A DNA stretch of 64,000 nucleotides from Blastocystis sp. Blastoise (GCA_039096225.1 JBBPEB010000013.1:832001-896000), one strand, 5' to 3'; shown: positions 38,173-47,487, numbered from the stretch's first letter. Numbers and translations are program-made. The notes: generated from the letters alone by a model not told the origin.

Positions 38173-39746
38173 AACAATTCGTCACCTGTATTTAATGTTT
38201 CATTATTATCTATTTTCTGTTTTATAATTTGTAATTGTTTTAAATCAGCCTCTTGTATTTTACGTTTTTTTCGTGCCACTCCTGCAGGTATTATAAAATC
38301 TGTATAAAATGATACTAATGGATTCAAATCACCACCTCTTTTCTTTTTAGCTTCTTTTCCTCTTCTCATTCGTTCTAAGAATTCTGCTTTACTTAATTTA
38401 ACTCGACCACCATAACCTCTACGTTTAGCTCTTCTTGCAGCTATTCGTTTATCCCTTTCATCTTCTTTCCATTTTCTATCGACTTTCTCTTTATCATTTT
38501 GAGGGAAACCATAAATCTTATAAGGATAACTTTGTTCATCACGAGACATTGGTTTATAAGGTTGAGGAGGTTGAGATTGAGGATGTCTAGCAACTTGTTG
38601 TTGTGGAGGTGGTGGAGGTTGAACAACGGGTTGTGGATGTAGTCTATCATCTTCATCAAGAGCATCTTGCATTTCATCAGCTACATCATAATATCCTTCA
38701 AACATTTTATTTATTGTATTTCCTGAACCTATTTGTTTTTTCATTTCATTTAATGCTTGTTGACGTTTTAATTTTTCCATTTCAAATTCCATATCATTTA
38801 ATTCACTTGATTGTTGTGCCAAATGTGTATCATAATAAGCTTTTCTACCTTTAGCAAAAGAATCCATACCTTTATCAACTACACCTAATAGAGCTGGTGC
38901 ATAATCCATCAATCCGCTCCAGAATCCACCACCTCTTTTTACTCTTAATATACCATCACCACTTTGAGCTGAATCTAAATCTATATATTTTGGTATAATT
39001 GAAGGTCTTAACATTCTTCTTAATTTTGGATTATTAATTATTTTCTTATTTTTAATTGCATTCATAATTGCTGAAGCAACTGATATAGGAATCTTTCCAC
39101 CACGTTTAATTTTATGTTCATAGAATCTTTTGAATTCATCATCAAGATCATGATGACCGTCACCAACATATTGAGCTAAAATAGCTAATGCATCACGAGC
39201 TTTTCTATTAGCTTTTTTATCTACAATAGCATCTCTTATATCTAATACATTTCGTTGATACATATCTTTTACTTTATTTTTAATTGCATCACCAATACCA
39301 GAACCTTGATTATTCTCTAATTTATTGATTTCTGATTTATTTGGAATAATACCTCTACCAGATTTACGTCTTGGTTTACATGGATTTAATACCTTATATT
39401 GACGATCTTCACCATCTATTTTATCTTCTTCTGGACCAGCTGCTTTCATTACACCTTTACCTGCTGCTCTAGCACGAATTAAAGCACCATTTCCTTGTGG
39501 AACAGCATCTTTACCAAATGTTTTAGAACGATCTACATAATCATCTTCTTTACCATCATGTATTTCTTTACTTTCTAAAGTAGACACAGGCATAGATGAA
39601 TTTGGACCTATTTCATGAAATATTGGATTATATTGATCCATTTTATGTAATGGTTGTGTATTATATCGCCTATATTCTTTTCCAGTTGAAATTAAATTCA
39701 TACCAAAAGTACCAGGACTTGGCATTCCTAATATACAACTTTGCAT
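38118..39746 (-). CDS. Minor capsid precursor, adenovirus pVI/pX-like
   Basis: Product of 542 residues from ATG 39746. It is basic, with many Gly-Gly sites in protease-like contexts: KRGGKIPIS, KRGGGFWSG, KKRGGDLNPL, plus GSG/SGxG sites. Adenain-type proteases cut around such glycines. The segment after one of them (GFWSGLMDYAPALLGVVDKG) is an amphipathic/hydrophobic stretch as in the membrane-lytic pVI of adenoviruses. A Pro/Gln-rich linker (QPVVQPPPPPQQQ) and a strongly basic block (RIAARRAKRRGYGGRVK) follow, suited to DNA or capsid contact. The C-terminus runs into an A_AAA_AAG heptamer at 38166-38160, 14 codons before the stop. Confidence 0.6.
   Translation of the reverse strand: MQSCILGMPSPGTFGMNLISTGKEYRRYNTQPLHKMDQYNPIFHEIGPNSSMPVSTLESKEIHDGKEDDYVDRSKTFGKDAVPQGNGALIRARAAGKGVMKAAGPEEDKIDGEDRQYKVLNPCKPRRKSGRGIIPNKSEINKLENNQGSGIGDAIKNKVKDMYQRNVLDIRDAIVDKKANRKARDALAILAQYVGDGHHDLDDEFKRFYEHKIKRGGKIPISVASAIMNAIKNKKIINNPKLRRMLRPSIIPKYIDLDSAQSGDGILRVKRGGGFWSGLMDYAPALLGVVDKGMDSFAKGRKAYYDTHLAQQSSELNDMEFEMEKLKRQQALNEMKKQIGSGNTINKMFEGYYDVADEMQDALDEDDRLHPQPVVQPPPPPQQQVARHPQSQPPQPYKPMSRDEQSYPYKIYGFPQNDKEKVDRKWKEDERDKRIAARRAKRRGYGGRVKLSKAEFLERMRRGKEAKKKRGGDLNPLVSFYTDFIIPAGVARKKRKIQEADLKQLQIIKQKIDNNETLNTGDELFWKKKKYMLSKNSGEGIW
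38160..38166 (-). promoter_or_regulatory. Putative -1 ribosomal frameshift slippery site
   Basis: On the minus strand the zero-frame codons are TGG AAA AAA AAG, giving the canonical heptamer A_AAA_AAG. A -1 slip enters the protease frame. About 25 nt further on lies CAGGGGAGGGGATCTGG, unusually G-rich for this element and a possible stimulatory structure. Confidence 0.5.
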
Positions 39747-39774
39747 TTTTTTATTTCAATTATAAAATTATTTA

Positions 39775-39787
39775 TAAACAAAACAAA
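39775..39787 (-). terminator. GT-rich 3' motif after SSB-like gene
   Basis: Consensus copy 35 bp past the stop at 39822 and 29 bp before the ATG of the pVI-like gene. Confidence 0.5.
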
Positions 39788-39821
39788 TATATTAATAAAA
39801 AATAAATTTAACATTAAAAAT

Positions 39822-40415
39822 TTATAAATTAGTTAAATCAATAATAGTATCATTACTATTAGTATTCTTCGTAGATTTATCGATGACTTTAATAGAACGA
39901 GCATATAAACCAATATAATACTTGTTATTATAACGATGAATACCATGTATTGTAAATAATACTTTACATAACGTATTTGGTGGAATATACTTTTCACGTA
40001 TTTCTTCGTAAGTTAACTTAGGATCTTTACCGATATTAATCTTCTTATCTCTTTTATCAGTAATATCAATAGTAACATTCTTCGATGCATTAATAGGTAC
40101 TTTAATTGTAATCTTATATTTACCATTATCCATACGTACAAAATTAACAATATCACCATCAGGACATAATTCACATAATTTACGATAAAGTTCTTTATAA
40201 GCAGTTAAGAATACTTGATTATCATCTTCAATTGTTAATAAAGTCCATTTATCACGTGTAACAATATAACCAAATAAACATGGTGTAGCATCAGTAGAAA
40301 TACATACACGATGATTATTATTTAAAAGAACAGCATTTTCTTTGGTGTCATCCCATTGTAAATTAAAGTTAGAAGTATCAAGAATAGTAGGTTTTTTAAA
40401 TTCAGTTGTAGACAT
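39822..40415 (-). CDS. Possible single-stranded DNA-binding (OB-fold) protein, 197 aa
   Basis: ATG at 40415. The C-terminal half reads CKVLFTIHGIHRYNNKYYIGL, resembling the strand-loop-strand ('hhhhhgih..n.kyGl...') of viral SSB-like OB folds. Earlier blocks VCISTDATPCLFGYIVTRDKW and KYKITIKVPINASKNVTIDI are beta-rich. The assignment is inference from pattern; no catalytic residues exist to test. It has a perfect ten-unit GAA/TTC array 78 bp upstream, like the integrase and the helicase, which fits a replication role. Gene end carries the GT-rich motif. Confidence 0.45.
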   Translation of the reverse strand: MSTTEFKKPTILDTSNFNLQWDDTKENAVLLNNNHRVCISTDATPCLFGYIVTRDKWTLLTIEDDNQVFLTAYKELYRKLCELCPDGDIVNFVRMDNGKYKITIKVPINASKNVTIDITDKRDKKINIGKDPKLTYEEIREKYIPPNTLCKVLFTIHGIHRYNNKYYIGLYARSIKVIDKSTKNTNSNDTIIDLTNL

Positions 40416-40492
40416 TTTTAGTTAAGTATTTAGTAAAAATATAAGTATTTTAATACTAATATTTTACGATATTCTTTTCAAATGAATCAATT

Positions 40493-40540
40493 TTCGAGAA
40501 GGTTCTAGAAGGTTCTAGAAGGTTCGAGAAGGTTCTAGAA
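40493..40540 (-). promoter_or_regulatory. Heat-shock-element-like array upstream of SSB-like gene
   Basis: Ten in-phase units (TTC at 40493 through GAA at 40538), mostly TTCTAGAAGG repeats with two TTCGAGAAGG variants; the variants keep GAA/TTC intact and change only spacer bases. Confidence 0.75.
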
Positions 40541-40698
40541 AAAAAGAACACTTGAATAATCTAATGGAAACATTTTAACGGAATCGAACCATGATACTGT
40601 GGTTACATATTTCTTTAATAGATCCATTAGACCATTCAAGAATTCTATTTGAAACTATTCTATTCTCAATTTAAACTTTGTGTAATTAATTTAAAAAA

Positions 40699-40711
40699 TA
40701 AACAAAACAAA
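40699..40711 (-). terminator. GT-rich 3' motif after 175-aa gene
   Basis: Consensus copy 23 bp past the stop. The next minus-strand ATG is almost 300 bp away and has its own array, so this site supports a 3'-end function. Confidence 0.55.
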
Positions 40712-40733
40712 ATAATTAATTAAATAAAAATAA

Positions 40734-41261
40734 TTAATGATCAAATATTTCAGACATAGAAGGAATAGAATATTCGGATAATAATGAAACAATTTCTTTA
40801 GAATCATCATGAATCTGTTTCAAATCTTGTTTCTGACTTTCAATCTTTGTTTTTAAATGATCAACAGTACAATAAATACCATTTAATATATTATCAGCTG
40901 TTTCAATAGTTTGAAATAAAGATTCGAATTGACTGGATATATTTGTTAACTCCTCATTTGTAAATAATAATGCTTGCTTATCAGGATTTGTATTTACTTG
41001 ATCTTGAAATTGTATTGGTTGATTGTTAACGGAATGATATCTATCTGGATTTTTAGATACGTAAACATCATTGATTGGATGAATTTCTTGAGGTGGATCT
41101 TCAAACATGATTTCGTCACGCGAATTAAAACAGAAATCATTATCATTGGGTAAAGCCATAGGATTTGCAGAAACACTATTTTCAAATGGATTCAACAAGG
41201 GGGATATCATGGCTTGACCGAAAGGGGATAAACTGGCGGAAAGATTATCAGGAATTTCCAT
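40734..41261 (-). CDS. Viral protein of unknown function (175 aa)
   Basis: ATG at 41261. The N-terminal 90 residues are Asn/Pro-rich and probably disordered (SPLLNPFENSVSANPMALP). The C-terminal half is helical with coiled-coil character (LTNISSQFESLFQTIETADN; QKQDLKQIHDDSKEIVSLL). I recognise no family. It is divergent from the 207-aa gene; the intervening 400 bp carries one GAA/TTC array that could serve either. Confidence 0.65.
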   Translation of the reverse strand: MEIPDNLSASLSPFGQAMISPLLNPFENSVSANPMALPNDNDFCFNSRDEIMFEDPPQEIHPINDVYVSKNPDRYHSVNNQPIQFQDQVNTNPDKQALLFTNEELTNISSQFESLFQTIETADNILNGIYCTVDHLKTKIESQKQDLKQIHDDSKEIVSLLSEYSIPSMSEIFDH

Positions 41262-41530
41262 GATTATTTAAACCTTCAAAAGTATTTTTATACAATATAT
41301 TAAATATACTATTTTTAGTGTACAGTTCTTCATTTCAGTTGCTAACAAAAGCCTATTGCTTCCAGCTGGAAAATAAGCCAATAAAATAGCTTATTTCGTA
41401 TGACAAGTCGTCGTCATCGTCTAATTGTGTTTTACTAATTTTTTTATCCAATCAGATTACAGATGCCGACTATACTCGTCATCGAAACACAAATAAAAAA
41501 TGCTAAGTCGACAAAATTAGCCAATCAAAT

Positions 41531-41548
41531 GAACCTTCTAGAACATTC
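41531..41548 (+). promoter_or_regulatory. Heat-shock-element-like array between divergent genes
   Basis: Four in-phase units GAA-TTC-GAA-TTC, followed by looser GAGATTC and TAGAATATT. It ends 111 bp before ATG 41660. Confidence 0.55.
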
Positions 41549-41659
41549 CATAGAGATTCTACACTGTCTCCTAGAATATTTAATATTCCATTTAAATGTA
41601 TTATTTATTTCATTTTGATAAATACAAATTTTCTCTCTGTAACGATATTCGCGATTATA

Positions 41660-42283
41660 ATGCAATTTAATCTTTCTGCTGATTCCCGTAAATGTCTTCA
41701 AACTGTTCGTATGGAACTTCTAAAGAATTCTAAGAAGGCTGTTGAAGTTCATAAGAATGTTCTTCGTGATATTGATTTACATCAGTCTCAATTGAATAGA
41801 GAAAAGAATCTATTGGGTATTGCAAAATCTAAAGAACGTCTTGCTTCTTTCGAAGTCGAAAACTATAGATCAGCTTTAAAACGTATAAACGCGGTTATTA
41901 AAGGTCTTGAAGATTATGAAGAATTCGCTGCTGATATTTATACTCAACAACTTAATGAAGAACAAGATATTCAAGATATTATCAATACTGAAGATCTTTT
42001 AGAAAGTGATAGAACTACTATTTTATGTTCTGAAGATTCTAAAGAACATTCGAATTCTCAAGATGATGATTTTGATATTATGAAATTCCATATGGAAGAT
42101 GGATTCCTCTATGATGAAAAAGGTAAAGTTTATTCTTATGAAGTTGTTCATGCTAAGAGTATTAACAAGATTAAAAGAGATCCTTCAAAACAAATGTATT
42201 TCTGGGATGGTATTTTATATGATAAGAATGGATGGCCTCATTCATGTACATATATTAATAGTCAAGAACCAATTGAAATTTAA
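41660..42283 (+). CDS. Viral coiled-coil protein of unknown function (207 aa)
   Basis: The frame opens earlier through a TTG, but the first ATG is 41660 (MQFNLSADSRKCLQ). Residues about 10-120 form a long charged helix (KNSKKAVEVHKNVLRDIDLH; LNREKNLLGIAKSKERLASF), then an acidic linker, then two similar short repeats, GFLYDEKGKVYSYEVVHAK and GILYDKNGWPHSCTYINSQ, each a beta-hairpin-like [GI/F]LYD..G unit. Not recognised. Its upstream array and its position before the helicase suggest an early, replication-associated role. Confidence 0.65.
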   Translation: MQFNLSADSRKCLQTVRMELLKNSKKAVEVHKNVLRDIDLHQSQLNREKNLLGIAKSKERLASFEVENYRSALKRINAVIKGLEDYEEFAADIYTQQLNEEQDIQDIINTEDLLESDRTTILCSEDSKEHSNSQDDDFDIMKFHMEDGFLYDEKGKVYSYEVVHAKSINKIKRDPSKQMYFWDGILYDKNGWPHSCTYINSQEPIEI

Positions 42284-42342
42284 TTATTTTTCTTGTTTAT
42301 TTTTCTATTTTTACTTATAAACTTGTAAAAAATCATTGAAAA

Positions 42343-42354
42343 TTGTTTTGTTTA
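42343..42354 (+). terminator. GT-rich 3' motif after 207-aa gene
   Basis: TTGTTTTGTTTA 60 bp past the stop and about 255 bp before the next ATG, with a GAA/TTC array in between; best read as a 3'-end signal. Confidence 0.55.
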
Positions 42355-42393
42355 TTGTATATACATTTAAAACACTAAAGTATAAAAAGGATG

Positions 42394-42441
42394 TTCTAGA
42401 AGGTTCTAGAAGGTTCTAGAATGTTCTCGAAGGTTCTAGAA
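42394..42441 (+). promoter_or_regulatory. Heat-shock-element-like array 1 upstream of primase-helicase
   Basis: Ten in-phase units (TTC 42394 to GAA 42439), then an eleventh position reading TTT. Confidence 0.75.
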
Positions 42442-42475
42442 CATTTAAAAATATAAAGTAATATTTACTATTATA

Positions 42476-42541
42476 GAATGTTCTAGAAGGTTCTAGAAGG
42501 TTCTTGAATGTTCTAGAAGCTTCCAAAACTGACTTCTAGAA
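42476..42541 (+). promoter_or_regulatory. Heat-shock-element-like array 2 upstream of primase-helicase
   Basis: Ten in-phase units from GAA 42476 to TTC 42521-42523, then an isolated TTCTAGAA at 42534-42541. With array 1 this makes more than 20 pentamer units in 150 bp, ending 68 bp before the ATG. Confidence 0.75.
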
Positions 42542-42609
42542 TCTTTAATATATTATTTGTTTTAAATGTTGTATTATAATTATTTTCATTATTTATAAGT
42601 CAAATAATC

Positions 42610-45600
42610 ATGGAAAATTCACAAATTCATTTTGTTTATACTTTTGGTTCCTTTAATCATGATAATTCAAAAGATAATCATAGTGAAATTATTATACCAA
42701 ATCCATTACCATTTTATAAAAGTCTATTTACTAATTATCAAAATCCAAAAGAATTATTACATTATATTGATTGTACTCCTTGTAATACATCAACTAATTA
42801 TAGAAGATTATGGTTTGATTTAGATTATCACCAAATATCTGATGATTTTTCTTTTCTAACAGATTCTTTTATTCATGAATTTATTGAAGAAATATGTAAT
42901 CATTGTATTCATTATTATAATCAAGAATTTATTTCGCTTGTGTATACAAAGAAAGAAGTGAATAAGAAGACAGTTCATAATGAAATACATTATTCATGGG
43001 GAATTCATATATATACGAATTGGTTTGTAAATGGTGATTATTTATTTTTCTTATATAATAGTATGATTCTGAATACCAAATTGGTTGATTTATGTAAAAC
43101 ATATAATTTAGATATAAAAGAATTCATTGATTATAATGTTATTGGTAAACCCAGAAAGAATAATGGTTGTATGTTTCTTGGTTGTAGTAAAGATAATTCT
43201 CCATCTACTTATAAATTATATGAAGAATATACCAATAAAACATGGAAGAAAATAGATGATGAAATCGATGAACATTATTATTTCAAAACATTATTGAATT
43301 ATAAGAATGAAGATGATCTTATAAGTGATATTATTAATCCTATTATCTTTTCTAAATTAAAACAATATTCACGTTATAAACGTTATTATGCAAGATTAAA
43401 TAATTGTTCACGTACTATATTATGTTCTATACAAGATATTAAAGATATTCCTATGTTGATTTCTACAGATACTATATTGGATACTACAGCATCTAAAGAA
43501 GCTTTATTGGAACGATATTTATTATTGATTGGTTCTATTGAAGATATGAATTATTTTGAATCTCATAATACTTGGTATAAATTATGTTGTGCAGCAAAAC
43601 AGATTTGTAATACAACAAGAGGATTAGAATTATTTAAAAATTATTCATTACGTTATGGTCATGATCGAAGTGATGATGTAATTGAATCTACATGGAATCA
43701 TATACAAGTTGATCCTACTCATTTATCGAATAATTATATTTTGAAGATATTAATGGAGAATAAATTATTTAATAAAGATGATGATAATGATTTCATATTT
43801 ATGTCTATTTTAGAATGTATTCAATCCTTTAATCTTGTAGATTCACAAACATTAGTTATGTTATTTCAATTATTAGAATTTAATGAAATTGTTTCTATTA
43901 TATTAGATAAAGATAATTTTATCTTATATACATTTGATGAATATAATATCTTAAGACGTTGTAAGAATAATTATGATATTAATTTCTTTGAAACCAAAAT
44001 AACTACATTTATGAAATCGATTGTAGAGAAATTCAAATTATCAAGATTATATTCCAAAGAGAATGAACAACATCAAAAAATAGTTGATAAAATAATGTCT
44101 GCTTCTGTTACTAATGAATATCATTATAAAGAATGGTTGAATCGTTATTTGAAGACTTATGGTAAATCTTATAAAGAATATTTAGATACGTATATGGTTC
44201 ATAAAGAACGTGTTATCTATACACAACTTGGTTATTTATATCCAAAAGAATCTACAGAAGAAGATCCTAGACAATATTATATCCAACCATATCATAAAGA
44301 AGATATGGTGTTTGAAGATTTATTAATTGATACTGAATTTAATGTAAGTTGGAATATTAATAATGAACAGAAAGATATTATCCAATTATTTGAACAACAT
44401 ATTGCAAGATATTGTGAATTCGATAAGAAATATGAAAGTATTATGTTACGTATCTTAACCACTGCTTTCTATGTCAATACTCAGAAAACTGTTTCTTATA
44501 TATTATATGGTAGTACAGGTAGTAATGGTAAAACAATAACAACTGATTTAATTTCTCGTATTGTAGGTAGTAATCAATGTATTATAGTAAATCCAGATAA
44601 TTTAGAAGAAACATCTATAGCTCCTAAGATTGTAGATATGTCTAATAAAACAATGTATTATATGAATGAATTAATAGAAGAAGATGTTACTGGTAGAAAG
44701 AAAACATTTAATCCATTCTCTTCTAAAGTCTTTAAAGAAATAGCAGAAAAGAAAGAAGGTGCTAGTGCTCGTAAATTATTCAGTAATATATTTACAAAAG
44801 TTCATTTCACGGGTACTTTATTTATGACAAGTAATATCCAACCTACTGCTGTGAATGCTGGTCCTATTGAAAGAAGAGTCTGTTTCTTACCATCATGTTG
44901 TCGTTATTTCCCTCCTGGTAATGCTAATTTATATGAAGATTATGTAGATCATAATTTACCTAAACGTAAACAGACAGTAGAAAAGAGATTGAAACCAAAT
45001 CATTATGAAATGGATTATACTCTATCTGATAAATTCTATCAGAATCGTTCAATTATCTTTAGTTATCTAGTAAGTAATTATTTCTATTCTAGTATGCAAT
45101 TAGATATGCATGAATTAGATAATGAATATCATATAAGTGAATGTAAGAAACGATTCTTTGATCGTAGTACAGAAGGATATGATTTGAAATCTTTTGTTGA
45201 TAACCATATTACTATAGATCCTTATTATTTGAATGTAGTTACTATTGAAGATATTTTTAATAGTTATAAGAAAGTGAATAATAATAATCAATTTACGATT
45301 AAGAAAGATTTAGATAAATTTACAAATGCTTTATTTGGTTGTTTAAGTAGTAAAGATACATTTAATTCTATAGATATTGTGAATATTCATAGAAAACATA
45401 CTTCAAATTTTTATAAGGGAGGGAATGCTATTGGTATTTGTGGTTTAATGATTGATAATACTTATAATGAATGTGTGGATACAGATTTATTCTGTTTATC
45501 CAATTGTTTATCTAAGAAAGAAGAAATTGTTTATAGTGAAGATCAATATCATAATACGTCATCAACAAAACGAATTTTAATAGATAATACTTTATATGCT

Positions 45601-45612
45601 ATACCAAATTAA
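42610..45612 (+). CDS. AEP primase-SF3 helicase (D5-like replication protein)
   Basis: Exactly 1,000 residues from ATG 42610. N-terminal archaeo-eukaryotic primase motifs: RLWFDLDYHQ near 66-75 (the hhDhD metal site), HYSWGIHIYTNW near 126-137 (S.H-type), and IGKPRKNNGCMFLGCSK near 178. The middle is the D5-N-like helical region. The SF3 helicase occupies about 620-780: Walker A YGSTGSNGKTITTD near 635, Walker B TMYYMNELIEED near 680, motif C LFMTSNIQPT near 737, and Arg finger ERRVCFLP near 755. Such proteins prime and unwind DNA in NCLDV, virophage and PLV replication. No DNA polymerase gene is visible, so the element would need a polymerase from the host or a helper, or one encoded beyond the window. 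Confidence 0.9.
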   Translation: MENSQIHFVYTFGSFNHDNSKDNHSEIIIPNPLPFYKSLFTNYQNPKELLHYIDCTPCNTSTNYRRLWFDLDYHQISDDFSFLTDSFIHEFIEEICNHCIHYYNQEFISLVYTKKEVNKKTVHNEIHYSWGIHIYTNWFVNGDYLFFLYNSMILNTKLVDLCKTYNLDIKEFIDYNVIGKPRKNNGCMFLGCSKDNSPSTYKLYEEYTNKTWKKIDDEIDEHYYFKTLLNYKNEDDLISDIINPIIFSKLKQYSRYKRYYARLNNCSRTILCSIQDIKDIPMLISTDTILDTTASKEALLERYLLLIGSIEDMNYFESHNTWYKLCCAAKQICNTTRGLELFKNYSLRYGHDRSDDVIESTWNHIQVDPTHLSNNYILKILMENKLFNKDDDNDFIFMSILECIQSFNLVDSQTLVMLFQLLEFNEIVSIILDKDNFILYTFDEYNILRRCKNNYDINFFETKITTFMKSIVEKFKLSRLYSKENEQHQKIVDKIMSASVTNEYHYKEWLNRYLKTYGKSYKEYLDTYMVHKERVIYTQLGYLYPKESTEEDPRQYYIQPYHKEDMVFEDLLIDTEFNVSWNINNEQKDIIQLFEQHIARYCEFDKKYESIMLRILTTAFYVNTQKTVSYILYGSTGSNGKTITTDLISRIVGSNQCIIVNPDNLEETSIAPKIVDMSNKTMYYMNELIEEDVTGRKKTFNPFSSKVFKEIAEKKEGASARKLFSNIFTKVHFTGTLFMTSNIQPTAVNAGPIERRVCFLPSCCRYFPPGNANLYEDYVDHNLPKRKQTVEKRLKPNHYEMDYTLSDKFYQNRSIIFSYLVSNYFYSSMQLDMHELDNEYHISECKKRFFDRSTEGYDLKSFVDNHITIDPYYLNVVTIEDIFNSYKKVNNNNQFTIKKDLDKFTNALFGCLSSKDTFNSIDIVNIHRKHTSNFYKGGNAIGICGLMIDNTYNECVDTDLFCLSNCLSKKEEIVYSEDQYHNTSSTKRILIDNTLYAIPN

Positions 45613-45640
45613 ATATATATTTATTTTTTATTATAAAAAG

Positions 45641-45653
45641 TTGTTTTGTTTTA
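45641..45653 (+). terminator. GT-rich 3' motif after primase-helicase
   Basis: TTGTTTTGTTTTA-like copy 29 bp past the stop, in a 44 bp convergent spacer. The opposing gene has no separate copy. Confidence 0.5.
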
Positions 45654-45656
45654 AAA

Positions 45657-47453
45657 TTAATAAAATTTAAATTGAATTCCATGAAAATGCTTTTTAGGGA
45701 CTTTGACTTTAAAGAATGCATTACTTTTATGTTTTTTCAATAAACCATGACCACGATGAATAGGTTCTAAAGGAGGCATAGTAGAAAGACTACGTAATGC
45801 ATAAGTATCTGAATTATTCATAACTATAGGTGTAGAGTTTTCATCTTGGGTATTCTGTTGCATAAGAGATGCTTGAGTATTCGTTAATTCTGAATCTGTT
45901 GTATTATTATGTAAATGATCAGGTAATAATTGTTTATTACGTATAAAACGATTATAACGATCTCTAGAATTCTCTGGAACTTCTTCAGGTTCTAATGAAC
46001 ATCCTACAGGTAATTCATTTTCTAAATCTGTTTTATCTGGATAATGATGCTTTAATAGATCTTTATAATATCTTAATGTAATCATTATAGTATCATTATC
46101 TGATGAATATTGTTCTAATGTAGATAATATCGATTCTGATTTCATATTGAAATTCTCTTTACCAAATACATCTTCATAATCTTCATCATATTGTTCTATA
46201 CGATCATTAAATCGTTTACATAAAAATAATAATTTATTCAATTGATTAATTTCTCTTGTATAAGTAATATTATTCATATCAATATGAAATGTTCTTGTTT
46301 TATTATCTAAATCTTGCAATTTAGTTGAATGAGAAGATAAATAAGGAGATATATAATTTTCCATATGTGTTGATTGACTATGTAACATCTTCATAATAGA
46401 GTTTTCAAAGAGTTCTACACCTTTAGATTCATGTTCTGAATCATCATGTTGGAATTGTGCTTCTCTTGATAATCTATAATAATATTGAGCAAATAAATGT
46501 CTTATAATATCACAACCATTAATTAAAGAATTATTCTGTTGTGTTTTATAAATCCATCCTAAATGAGGTTTTATATATTCATCACCAAATTTCAAATCAC
46601 GTACTTTACCACCATTCTCAGTAACAAATAAATAATGTCTTGGAAATAAACGTAAGGATCTAGCTAAGACATTTAGATATTCTTCTGATAAATACTGATA
46701 AGTAGGATATTCATTCTTACCAATTTCAAATCGATTCTTTGTATCATTCACATGAATAGTCAAAGTATTTAAATCAATATAATTGGTTGTTCTTCTTAAC
46801 GATAAAGGAATTTGTTGACCACGAGTATAGATTACACAATCATTATAATCATTACGAGCACATAATGTATCATAAGTTAAAACTAATAAATAACTATTCA
46901 CATAATATAAATCATTAGGATTTTCTAAATAATTCTTTTTGGTGATATTAATGATTTCTCCCCAATCAGCTTCACAATTAATAATTTTCTGAGTGATTTC
47001 ATAATGTCTTGAATAAGTAGCATCTATTTGTAAAGAACCCCATAAATGTTCCCATTTCTTTATATTTTGTGGAGTAAATGCTTTATAATTAATGATATCT
47101 TCATCATCTGTACAAATAGATATATTCTTCATTATATAAGTAATCATTTGCATATAATTAGCTACAGTAGTATTGGATAATCCACCTTGTTGTCCAGGAG
47201 CTTCTGTTTGTGTATGTTGCATAACATTTTGAAATTGAAATGGATCTGTTAACACTTCTACACAAAAGAATGGTTCTTCCATATCATCTATTTGAATTCG
47301 TTCTTCATTACGAAATTTCTTACATATTGTCTTTATCCATTTCTTCCAATTTATACTTGTTGATAATTGTATTTTCTTCCAATGTAATAATTGATCTATA
47401 CAATTTGTAAAGAATTCTTCACAATCTTTATCTGAATAACCTGTTGATTGCAT
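45657..47453 (-). CDS. Second tyrosine recombinase-like protein (598 aa)
   Basis: ATG at 47453. A large N-terminal helical part precedes a recombinase-like catalytic core: LTYDTLCARNDYNDCVI (Arg I context), RRTTNYIDLNTLTIHVNDTK (beta hairpin with Lys), CDIIRHLFAQYYYRL (Arg/His box) and MLHSQSTHMENYI (His and the candidate Tyr, in the usual GHs...t..Y spacing). About 220 residues follow, with acidic helices and a basic C-terminus. It shares only this motif order with the 311-aa integrase, so the two are not recent duplicates. It lies among structural genes and has no GAA/TTC array, so a late or virion-associated role (resolution or DNA processing) is possible. Catalytic assignment is tentative. 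Confidence 0.55.
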   Translation of the reverse strand: MQSTGYSDKDCEEFFTNCIDQLLHWKKIQLSTSINWKKWIKTICKKFRNEERIQIDDMEEPFFCVEVLTDPFQFQNVMQHTQTEAPGQQGGLSNTTVANYMQMITYIMKNISICTDDEDIINYKAFTPQNIKKWEHLWGSLQIDATYSRHYEITQKIINCEADWGEIINITKKNYLENPNDLYYVNSYLLVLTYDTLCARNDYNDCVIYTRGQQIPLSLRRTTNYIDLNTLTIHVNDTKNRFEIGKNEYPTYQYLSEEYLNVLARSLRLFPRHYLFVTENGGKVRDLKFGDEYIKPHLGWIYKTQQNNSLINGCDIIRHLFAQYYYRLSREAQFQHDDSEHESKGVELFENSIMKMLHSQSTHMENYISPYLSSHSTKLQDLDNKTRTFHIDMNNITYTREINQLNKLLFLCKRFNDRIEQYDEDYEDVFGKENFNMKSESILSTLEQYSSDNDTIMITLRYYKDLLKHHYPDKTDLENELPVGCSLEPEEVPENSRDRYNRFIRNKQLLPDHLHNNTTDSELTNTQASLMQQNTQDENSTPIVMNNSDTYALRSLSTMPPLEPIHRGHGLLKKHKSNAFFKVKVPKKHFHGIQFKFY

Positions 47454-47474
47454 TATTAAAAATTAAATTATTTA

Positions 47475-47487
47475 TAAACAAAACAAA
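47475..47487 (-). terminator. GT-rich 3' motif after 140-aa gene
   Basis: Consensus copy 34 bp past the stop and 22 bp before ATG 47453. Confidence 0.5.

Noticed and set aside
40561-40640. Minus-strand tRNA-like sequence with GGTTCGATTCC (B box) and TGGTCTAATGG (A box)
   Set aside because: I could not build a consistent acceptor stem or anticodon arm, and CTAATGG/CCATTAG pair only in a non-tRNA geometry. At best it is a decayed tRNA fragment.
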